A stretch of DNA of 15,295 nucleotides from Clostridiales bacterium. GTDB lineage: Bacteria > Bacillota > Clostridia > Lachnospirales > JAITVM01. The stretch's first letter is position 1. The number at the start of each line of letters is the position of its first letter. The position numbers and the translations under genes are program-made. Below are positions 1 to 6,578 of the stretch, one piece after another. The notes beneath the pieces are model-generated. The model saw only the letters and a program-made list of their open reading frames with translations, made no database searches and was not told where the DNA came from. The stretch is from assembly GCA_031285815.1 (NCBI GenBank), contig JAITVM010000150.1, positions 1 to 15,295 of the forward strand, read 5' to 3'.

Positions 1-1
1 G

Positions 2-1135
2 CGCCAAGTTGTTGGCAACTCTATTATTGAGATAAATAATGGACTATGTACAATTTTTATTTGGTCTAATGCATTGCAAAAAAATACTAACTATGAGGTT
101 TACTTTTGTTTTAAAAATCAAAGCCCGGCTATATGTATAACATCTTTTTTATTTGACGGGGCAGCGAAATCAGAGATACGGCATAAATTTGATATTACTG
201 AATTTGATGGGGCGGCTGTAGGTTTTGACGCAGTAGTTATTTTTGATGTGGATAATAATAAAATTAAATTAACTGGATACCGGAAAAAATATTTTTATAT
301 ACCGGGCCCTTTTAATGTTATTAACAAGAAAAGCTATTATAAAGCAGAGCCATCTGAAGGTATAGGTTTTAAAGTTAGCCCGGCCATAAAAAAACCGGCT
401 GGAATTAATGAAGCGCCGGAGGAAGTGCTTAATAAAACTATAATTGCACCTGATGGTAAGCCGGGGGAAGAAAATAATGTTGCGGAAAGGGAGCTTGGGT
501 ATATAGGTGGAGAGCCTATTGAAGCCCCGGGGCCCATAAAATGGGCTTATGAAAGTGCGGATGCAACAAAAAATGAAGGCAGTATTATAGAAGCTGCCAG
601 CTTACAAGAGGAAAAGCTAAGTGTGGCAGTTAAAGGGCCACAATTGGAAGCTGTGCCCTTTGGGCCTGGCCCAATAAGCAAAACCCCAAATACCTTTAGC
701 AAATACATAGCTGAGTATGCAGAACAGCTTAAAGGCATAGATAAGAAGACATTTAAAGAATTTAAAAGCGATAAGTCAATTTTATTTGAGAAATTAAATT
801 TAATGACAATAAATAATACCCAGATGAACCCTTTCGAACGGCAAAACAGGAATGTTTATTGGGTAAGGGTTAACATCCGTGATATTGAGTATTTATTTTT
901 CATGAAGGATACGGAGCGGAAGAAGGTTATAAATGACCAGTTTAGAAAGTTCAGGCACTTAATTCTGGGACATGTTAAAGATTATTCCGGAGAGAATTAT
1001 TATTTTGGCGTCCCGTTTATATATAATAAATCGCAGCGTGGGTATTTTTTGAAATTGGGCTTCTGCCAATTTAAGTGTTGTGATTTTGCCCGCCCATCTG
1101 AAGGTGGATATGGCTATTGGCTAATAAAATTATAA
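2..1135 (+). CDS. Hypothetical protein, 3' part (5' end outside window)
   Basis: I do not recognise this protein. The reading frame is open from base 2, so the gene starts left of the window. The first start-like codon, a TTG at 74, has no ribosome binding site and sits inside continuous coding sequence, so I do not take it as the start. About 377 residues are visible. The N-terminal part looks like a beta-rich globular domain and contains YEVYFCFKN shortly after the TTG codon. A linker of about 120 residues follows, rich in Pro, Ala, Gly and Glu, with recurring PGPI/GPGP units. A C-terminal domain rich in aromatic residues contains YYFGVPFIYN and ends GYWLIKL. This two-domain-plus-linker build recalls uncharacterised proteins of Lachnospiraceae, but I cannot name a family with confidence. 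There is no membrane segment in the visible part. trmB follows 62 bases downstream behind its own likely promoter. Confidence 0.75.
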   Translation, partial: RQVVGNSIIEINNGLCTIFIWSNALQKNTNYEVYFCFKNQSPAICITSFLFDGAAKSEIRHKFDITEFDGAAVGFDAVVIFDVDNNKIKLTGYRKKYFYIPGPFNVINKKSYYKAEPSEGIGFKVSPAIKKPAGINEAPEEVLNKTIIAPDGKPGEENNVAERELGYIGGEPIEAPGPIKWAYESADATKNEGSIIEAASLQEEKLSVAVKGPQLEAVPFGPGPISKTPNTFSKYIAEYAEQLKGIDKKTFKEFKSDKSILFEKLNLMTINNTQMNPFERQNRNVYWVRVNIRDIEYLFFMKDTERKKVINDQFRKFRHLILGHVKDYSGENYYFGVPFIYNKSQRGYFLKLGFCQFKCCDFARPSEGGYGYWLIKL

Positions 1136-1163
1136 TTGCTTTTAAATAGCTATATTGTATAAT
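1136..1163 (+). promoter_or_regulatory. Likely sigma-A type promoter of trmB
   Basis: A -35-like TTGCTT at 1136-1141 and a perfect TATAAT at 1158-1163 are separated by 16 bases. They lie directly after the stop codon of the preceding gene and about 35 bases before the trmB start. The -35 matches consensus only in TTG, so strength is uncertain. Read-through from the upstream gene is also possible, because no terminator separates the two. Confidence 0.5.
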
Positions 1164-1197
1164 TATATATAAAGATGTTTAAAAGGGGTATAATATT

Positions 1198-1836
1198 ATG
1201 CGAGTCCGAAAAAAAAAGTGGGCTGAAAATGAGCTCTTAACAAATTCTTTAGTACTAAAAGATGCTTTTGCTTATAAGGGTAATTGGGGTGCCTTGTTTG
1301 GCAACAATAACCCCATATATTTAGAGATTGGGTGTGGCAAAGGGAAATTTATCCGTGAAACAGCTTGCCTTAACCCCGATATAAATTTTATAGGCTTAGA
1401 AAAAGAGCGCCATGTTATTTGTACTGCGGCACGCGAGGCTAAAGGCTCCGTAAATAATTTGTATTTCTTATGTTCTGACGTAAAAGATTTAGAAGATATA
1501 TTTGGCGGGCGGGAAATTTCCCGCATTTATATAAATTTTTGTGACCCATGGACTAATAAACGGAAATGGGCTAAAAGGCGTTTGACTTATGCCGCTTTTC
1601 TAGACGTATATAAAAAGCTGATGCTAGAAGGCGGCGAGATACATTTTAAAACCGATAATACAAAATTGTTTGAATTTTCGCTTAACCAATTTTGTGAACG
1701 TGACTGGAAGTTAAGGGGCATAACCTTTGATCTGCATAATAGCGGTATCGAGGGTAATATCATGACGGAATACGAACAAAAATTCAGCTCTATAGGTATG
1801 AATATCTACAGGCTGGAAGCTTCATCAAGGCCTTAG
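1198..1836 (+). CDS. trmB: tRNA (guanine-N7-)-methyltransferase TrmB
   Basis: This is an S-adenosylmethionine-dependent enzyme that methylates N7 of G46 in the variable loop of many tRNAs. At 212 residues it has normal length for the bacterial single-subunit TrmB. The SAM-binding motif I is YLEIGCGKGKF at residues 41-51, followed by an acidic strand end in FIGLEKE. The family signature NFCDPW followed by a KR-rich stretch ending AKRRLTY lies near residues 112-129. FKTDN then precedes the last third, and the C-terminal TEYEQKF (residues 190-196) is the tRNA- and substrate-contact motif typical of TrmB. The ATG start is preceded by AAAAGGGG at 1181-1188, nine bases upstream. The protein is cytoplasmic. 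The motif set is complete, so I expect an active enzyme. It appears to be transcribed from its own promoter, with the lipoprotein gene 98 bases downstream. Confidence 0.95.
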   Translation: MRVRKKKWAENELLTNSLVLKDAFAYKGNWGALFGNNNPIYLEIGCGKGKFIRETACLNPDINFIGLEKERHVICTAAREAKGSVNNLYFLCSDVKDLEDIFGGREISRIYINFCDPWTNKRKWAKRRLTYAAFLDVYKKLMLEGGEIHFKTDNTKLFEFSLNQFCERDWKLRGITFDLHNSGIEGNIMTEYEQKFSSIGMNIYRLEASSRP

Positions 1837-1934
1837 TTAAACAAGTGTTTATGCGGGGTTTTATGTTGTTTTTCTTTTAGGGGGGACAGGTTTGTTTGCG
1901 CAACCCCTTGTAGTAAAAAAAGGATGAGGTAAAT

Positions 1935-2768
1935 GTGAAAAAACTATGTTTTGTTATGGTTTCGCTTTTTATATTCACATCATGCGGGCAAAAACCAATC
2001 GATAAATCGATGCCAATTGACCTACAAAATCCGGAAATTGACAAAGAAGCAGAAGCTTATGCGCTAAATATAGTAAAAGGGTATTTTACAGAGGAGATAG
2101 AAAATAGGGTATTTGAAATTTCTGAGCCGGTTGAAATAGAAGGGGGCATGTGTGCCCAAATTAGGGTCAGCGGTGTTTATGAAAACGGCAAGTACCCTAT
2201 AGATATATTTGCTATTGACCCGGCTACAAAGGAAACCTTTTTTTATAGCAAGACAGAAGATAAATTTATTAAGTATGTCAATGTACCTTATTACGCATGT
2301 GCAACATCACCCGATAAATCAAAAAGGATTGAAAGCCTTGGGATGTATATGGATGGCCCCAGCGGGCTCCACTCATTAAGCACTATGCGGATAATTGACA
2401 TGGATACTGCCGAACAGCTGTGGGTGTCTAATAGCCTATTAAACAATTCTTTTTTGTGGTCGGATAACAGTAAGTTTGTTTCGTTTGTACGTTATACACG
2501 GGTTTCGGCAGAAGCGGCAGTTGTTAATACAGAAGGCTACTCGCTTATTGGGCTCCCTTTTATAGACGATTTGGTAGCTTTAGATGGGCAAAATATGCCT
2601 GACGAAATGAGGCCAGACCCGTTTTTTGTGCCGATAGGCTGGGTAACAGGCACTGAATTAGAAGTTGGTTTTGAATGGGCAACAATTGATGGGGGATTTG
2701 CATCAGGAAGCTATATCTATGATGTATCTAAAAAAGAACTAAAAAATGTATTAATGGCAGATGGGTAA
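1935..2768 (+). CDS. Uncharacterised lipoprotein
   Basis: The protein has 277 residues and a short type II signal peptide: a KK start, a hydrophobic stretch and a lipobox FTSC with Cys17 as the predicted lipidation site. It should therefore be anchored to the outer face of the cytoplasmic membrane. The start is GTG at 1935, supported by AGGATGAGG at 1921-1929 and by the well-formed signal peptide directly after it. The mature part is mostly predicted beta structure. SPDKSKR (residues 125-131) and WSDNSKFVSF (175-184) resemble strand-turn units of TolB-like or propeller repeats, but too few are present to call a propeller. I recognise no catalytic motif. It lies 98 bases after trmB with no clear promoter or terminator between, so co-transcription is possible. 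Its function is unknown. Confidence 0.8.
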   Translation: MKKLCFVMVSLFIFTSCGQKPIDKSMPIDLQNPEIDKEAEAYALNIVKGYFTEEIENRVFEISEPVEIEGGMCAQIRVSGVYENGKYPIDIFAIDPATKETFFYSKTEDKFIKYVNVPYYACATSPDKSKRIESLGMYMDGPSGLHSLSTMRIIDMDTAEQLWVSNSLLNNSFLWSDNSKFVSFVRYTRVSAEAAVVNTEGYSLIGLPFIDDLVALDGQNMPDEMRPDPFFVPIGWVTGTELEVGFEWATIDGGFASGSYIYDVSKKELKNVLMADG

Positions 2769-2880
2769 GTTTGTGCCAAAATAAAATAATAAATACTTTT
2801 TTATTGCTAACAATATGATTAAACGCTAAATTTTTGGAAACACCATTAGACAAATAAACATTTTAATAATTTTTTTTTTG

Positions 2881-2889
2881 TGTTATAAT
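2881..2889 (+). promoter_or_regulatory. Extended -10 promoter of the pyruvate:ferredoxin oxidoreductase gene
   Basis: The sequence TGTTATAAT carries a perfect TATAAT (2884-2889) with the TG of an extended -10 element one base upstream. The position where a -35 would lie is a T/A-rich tract with no good TTGACA match, which extended -10 promoters tolerate. Transcription would start near 2896 and give a leader of about 110 bases. Confidence 0.6.
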
Positions 2890-2915
2890 TTTATCGTTAA
2901 AAATGATGCCACTTA

Positions 2916-2961
2916 AAAATAAAAAGAATATTTAGCCTAAGTAAATATGCCTTTTTATTTT
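2916..2961 (+). other. AU-rich stem-loop in the leader of the oxidoreductase gene
   Basis: An 11-bp arm, AAAATAAAAAG (2916-2926), pairs with CTTTTTATTTT (2951-2961). Inside it, ATATTTA (2928-2934) pairs with TAAATAT (2942-2948) around a 7-base loop GCCTAAG. The two helices are separated only by an asymmetric 1/2-base bulge. The structure lies between the predicted transcription start and the Shine-Dalgarno sequence. It could stabilise the mRNA, or the U-rich 3' arm could let the inner hairpin act as a weak terminator. No known riboswitch is recognised. Confidence 0.5.
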
Positions 2962-3007
2962 ATTGGTGGGAATCATTTAAATAAAATATGTCTAAGGAGG
3001 ATTTTTA

Positions 3008-6000
3008 ATGCCTAAAGAAATGAAGACAATGGATGGTAACATGGCTGCTGCTTATGCTGCTTATGCATTTACTGAAGTTGCAGGCATTTATCCAATAACA
3101 CCTTCATCTACAATGGCGGAATACACTGATGAATGGGCCGCAGAGGGTAAGGTCAATATGTTCGGCCAAAGGGTAAATGTTTGCGAAATGCAATCAGAAG
3201 CTGGGGCGGCTGGGGCTGTCCATGGCTCTTTAGCTAGCGGTGCATTGTCAACAACATATACTGCTTCACAGGGGCTCCTTTTAATGATACCAAACATGTA
3301 TAAGATAGCCGGCGAATTATTGCCCGGAGTTTTCCATGTTAGTGCCAGGGCAGTTGCCAGCCATGCATTATCTATTTTTGGGGACCATTCAGATGTTATG
3401 GCATGCCGCCAAACAGGTTTTGCAATGCTGGCATCTAACAGTGTCCAAGAAGCTATGGATTTAGGTGCGGTCGCACATTTGTCAGCTATTAAGGGCAGGG
3501 TGCCGTTTCTACATTTTTTTGATGGTTTCCGTACATCAAGCGAGATACAAAAAATAGAAGTATTAGATTATGAAGACCTGAAAAAAATCGTTGATTGGGA
3601 TTCGATTGAAAAATTCAGGAGGAATGCGTTAAACCCTGAACACCCAGTCCTCCGTGGTTCTGCTCAGAACCCAGATATATTCTTCCAAGCACGTGAAGCA
3701 AGCAACCCGTTTTATGAAAATATTCCGGCTGTTGTTGAAAATTATATGGCTGAAATAAATAAAATTACCGGCAGGGATTATAGTTTATTTAATTATTATG
3801 GTGCGCCTGATGCAGATAGGGTAATTATTGCTATGGGCTCGTGCTGTGATACAATTGAAGAGACTATTGATAATTTAATTAGCAAAGGTGAAAAGGTTGG
3901 GCTTGTTAAAGTCCATTTATACAGGCCGTTTTCAATTAGCCACTTTTTGAAAGTAGTCCCTGAATCGGCTAAAAAAATTGCTGTCTTAGATAGGACAAAA
4001 GAGCCGGGTGCTATTGGGGAGCCTCTTTTTCAAGACGTCTGTACCGCATTTTTTGGGCAGGGCAAATCCCCTCTTGTAATCGGTGGGCGTTATGGCTTAG
4101 GTTCGAAAGATTTCACCCCGGGCCAAGTTGCAGCTGTTTTTGAAACCCTTAATCAAGAAGACCCTAAACCACGCTTTACCGTTGGTATAATGGATGATGT
4201 GACAAACCTTTCTTTAGACTATAAAGAAATAGATGTTACACCGGAAGGGACAAAGAGCTGTAAATTCTGGGGCCTTGGCTCTGATGGTACAGTTGGCGCC
4301 AATAAAAACTCTATTAAGATAATTGGCGACCACACAGATATGTATGCACAGGCATATTTTGCCTATGATAGCAAAAAATCTGGTGGTATAACTACTTCAC
4401 ATTTACGTTTTGGGAAAAACTTAATCAGGTCGCCTTATTTAGTGAGGTCGGCGGACTTTGTAGCATGCCATAACCCTTCTTATGTTGATAAATATGATAT
4501 GGTGGAAGATTTAAAAGATGGCGGCACCTTCTTATTGAACTGCATTTGGGGTAAAGATGAGTTGGAAAGCAAGCTTCCGGCCAAAATGAAAAAATATATT
4601 TATGACCATAAAATAAAATTCTATATTATTAATGGTATTAAGATTGCAGAGGAAATTGGGCTTGGGAATAGGATTAATTCTGTACTTCAGGCAGCATTCT
4701 TTAAATTATCAGAGATCATCCCGATTGAAGATTCAGTAAAATTTATGAAGGATGCAATCTACAAAACATACGGCAAAAAAGGCGATAAAATTGTTAATAT
4801 GAACTATGCGGCTGTTGATAAAGGCATTTCTGGAATGGAAGAAGTAGAAGTGCCTGCTTCTTGGGGCAATGCCGCCGATGCGCCTGTTGAAAATGGAAAC
4901 AAACCTGAGTTCATCACAAAAATTGTGGAGCCAATAAATGCACAAAAAGGCGACGAGTTGCCTGTCTCAGCATTTAAAGGCCGTGAAGACGGTACTTTCC
5001 CACAAGGTACGGCGGCTTATGAAAAACGTGGCATAGCTGTTAATGTGCCGAAATGGGTTTCGGAAAACTGTATCCAATGTAACCAATGTTCTTATGTATG
5101 CCCGCATGCAACAATCAGGCCTTTCTTGTTAACAGAGGAAGAATTGCAGAATGCGCCGGCTATGGCTACTAAAAAAGCTATCGGCAAAGGCTTGGAAGGT
5201 TACCAATACAAGATGCAAGTATCTGTTTTAGACTGTACCGGTTGTGGCAACTGCGCAGATATTTGCCCGGCCAAAACAAAGGCTATTGTTATGGAGCCGT
5301 TTGAAGGGCAAACAGAAGAAATTGCTAATTGGGATTATCTATCCCAATTGCCAGAAAAGGATTTATCTATTTCGAAAGATACAGTTAAGGGCAGCCAATT
5401 TGTTAAACCATTATTTGAATTTAGCGGCGCATGTGCAGGCTGTGGTGAAACCCCATATACAAAACTTATTACACAGCTTTTTGGTGACAGGATGTATATA
5501 GCAAATGCAACAGGCTGCTCTTCTATCTGGGGCGGTTCTGCGCCATCTATGCCTTACACTACTAACGATAAGGGGCAAGGCCCAGCTTGGGCAAACTCTT
5601 TGTTTGAAGATAACGCCGAATATGGTTTGGGTATGGCGCTTGGTGTAAAACAAGTAAGGGATAATTTATTAGAAAAAGCTAATAAGCTGATTGAGTCTGC
5701 ATCAGGCGGGGTTAAAAATGCCTTGGAAGAATGGGTCAATAATTTTAGTGACGCCAAGGGCTCTAAAGAAGCATCGCCTAAACTTGTTGATGCACTTAAA
5801 GGTGGAAGCTTTGAAGGCGGGGCAAAAGAATTAGCTGATTATATTATAGGCAATGCCGACTACCTAGTTAAAAAATCCCAATGGGTATTTGGTGGCGACG
5901 GCTGGGCATATGATATCGGATATGGTGGGCTTGACCACGTTTTAGCTTCTGGCGAAGACATTAACGTTTTCGTATACGATACAGAAGTGTATTCGAATAC

Positions 6001-6523
6001 TGGCGGGCAAAATTCAAAATCCACACCACAAGGCGCTATTGCAAAATTTGCGGCTTCTGGAAAACGGATTAGGAAGAAAAACCTTGCTATGATGGCGATG
6101 AGCTATGGTTATGTTTATGTTGCCCAAGTTGCTATTGGCTCTAATCAAAACCAGCTTATAAAAGCGCTGTTAGAGGCCGAAGCTTACCCAGGGCCTTCTA
6201 TCGTAATTGCTTACGCGCCTTGTATAGCGCATGGTATTAATATGGGCCTTACGCAGCGTGAGGGTAAACGTGCCGTTGACTCAGGGTACTGGCATTTGTT
6301 CAGGTATAACCCACAGTTGGCGGATGAGGGCAAAAATCCATTTACCCTTGATTCTAAAGAGCCTACAGCGGATTTTGTGGAATTTATAACTTCTGAAAAC
6401 CGCTACACCTCTTTAAAACGCTCTAACCCAGAACTTGCAGATCAATTATTTAGTGCGGCAGCTAAGGATGCTAAGCTAAAATTTGAAATGTACAAAAAAC
6501 TTTCTGAAAACCAAATTATCTAA
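3008..6523 (+). CDS. nifJ: Pyruvate:ferredoxin (flavodoxin) oxidoreductase, single-chain
   Basis: It converts pyruvate and CoA to acetyl-CoA and CO2 while reducing ferredoxin or flavodoxin, the central pyruvate-oxidising step of anaerobic fermentation, in the cytoplasm. The 1171 residues match the usual length of the fused bacterial homodimeric enzyme. The N-terminal pyrimidine-binding domain opens with YPITPSSTMAEYTDEW. Two ferredoxin-type [4Fe-4S] motifs are complete: Cys688/691/694/698 (CIQCNQCSYVCP) and Cys743/746/749/753 (CTGCGNCADICP). The C-terminal TPP domain has Cys809/812 (CAGCGETP) and Cys837 (TGCSS) for the proximal cluster. GDGWAYDIG from residue 963 and NTGGQNSKSTPQG from 997 form the Mg-TPP site. 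The ATG has an excellent AAGGAGG at 2994-3000. The gene stands alone between its own promoter and terminator, and I see no defect. The common names por and pfor refer to the same enzyme. Confidence 0.97.
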   Translation: MPKEMKTMDGNMAAAYAAYAFTEVAGIYPITPSSTMAEYTDEWAAEGKVNMFGQRVNVCEMQSEAGAAGAVHGSLASGALSTTYTASQGLLLMIPNMYKIAGELLPGVFHVSARAVASHALSIFGDHSDVMACRQTGFAMLASNSVQEAMDLGAVAHLSAIKGRVPFLHFFDGFRTSSEIQKIEVLDYEDLKKIVDWDSIEKFRRNALNPEHPVLRGSAQNPDIFFQAREASNPFYENIPAVVENYMAEINKITGRDYSLFNYYGAPDADRVIIAMGSCCDTIEETIDNLISKGEKVGLVKVHLYRPFSISHFLKVVPESAKKIAVLDRTKEPGAIGEPLFQDVCTAFFGQGKSPLVIGGRYGLGSKDFTPGQVAAVFETLNQEDPKPRFTVGIMDDVTNLSLDYKEIDVTPEGTKSCKFWGLGSDGTVGANKNSIKIIGDHTDMYAQAYFAYDSKKSGGITTSHLRFGKNLIRSPYLVRSADFVACHNPSYVDKYDMVEDLKDGGTFLLNCIWGKDELESKLPAKMKKYIYDHKIKFYIINGIKIAEEIGLGNRINSVLQAAFFKLSEIIPIEDSVKFMKDAIYKTYGKKGDKIVNMNYAAVDKGISGMEEVEVPASWGNAADAPVENGNKPEFITKIVEPINAQKGDELPVSAFKGREDGTFPQGTAAYEKRGIAVNVPKWVSENCIQCNQCSYVCPHATIRPFLLTEEELQNAPAMATKKAIGKGLEGYQYKMQVSVLDCTGCGNCADICPAKTKAIVMEPFEGQTEEIANWDYLSQLPEKDLSISKDTVKGSQFVKPLFEFSGACAGCGETPYTKLITQLFGDRMYIANATGCSSIWGGSAPSMPYTTNDKGQGPAWANSLFEDNAEYGLGMALGVKQVRDNLLEKANKLIESASGGVKNALEEWVNNFSDAKGSKEASPKLVDALKGGSFEGGAKELADYIIGNADYLVKKSQWVFGGDGWAYDIGYGGLDHVLASGEDINVFVYDTEVYSNTGGQNSKSTPQGAIAKFAASGKRIRKKNLAMMAMSYGYVYVAQVAIGSNQNQLIKALLEAEAYPGPSIVIAYAPCIAHGINMGLTQREGKRAVDSGYWHLFRYNPQLADEGKNPFTLDSKEPTADFVEFITSENRYTSLKRSNPELADQLFSAAAKDAKLKFEMYKKLSENQII

Positions 6524-6530
6524 ATAATAT

Positions 6531-6568
6531 ATCCCGAATTCCTGTCCGGACAAGAATTCGGGATTTTT
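6531..6568 (+). terminator. Intrinsic terminator after the oxidoreductase gene, probably bidirectional
   Basis: ATCCCGAATTC (6531-6541) pairs perfectly with GAATTCGGGAT (6554-6564) and is followed by TTTTT. The loop is mostly the self-complementary decamer TGTCCGGACA. It lies between two convergent genes. On the - strand the tail after the stem reads ATATTATTT, so it can plausibly end the phosphorylase operon too. Confidence 0.9.
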
Positions 6569-6578
6569 AGTTAATTAA

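Noticed and set aside
74..76. TTG at 74 as the start of the first gene
   Set aside because: No ribosome binding site; the same frame is open back to base 2 with coding-like residues, so the gene is cut by the window edge.
337..738. Two Pro/Ser/Leu-rich open frames on the - strand opposite the first gene
   Set aside because: They mirror the GC-richer, Pro/Gly-rich linker codons of the + strand gene. No start signals and no plausible protein character.
1879..1909. Possible hairpin AGGGG...CCCCT after trmB as a terminator
   Set aside because: Pairing is interrupted by a large asymmetric bulge and no T-tract follows in either direction.
2829..2843. CodY-like box (AATTTTTGGAAACAC) upstream of the oxidoreductase promoter
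   Set aside because: Five of fifteen positions differ from the consensus, including the second half; too weak in AT-rich DNA.
2865..2905. Rex-type redox operator near the oxidoreductase promoter
   Set aside because: Only loose TTGT...GTTAA similarity; the TTGTTAA-N4-TTAACAA symmetry is absent.
5244..5501. 85-residue + strand frame within the oxidoreductase gene
   Set aside because: It is an out-of-frame reading of the iron-sulfur domain of a complete, well-conserved gene.
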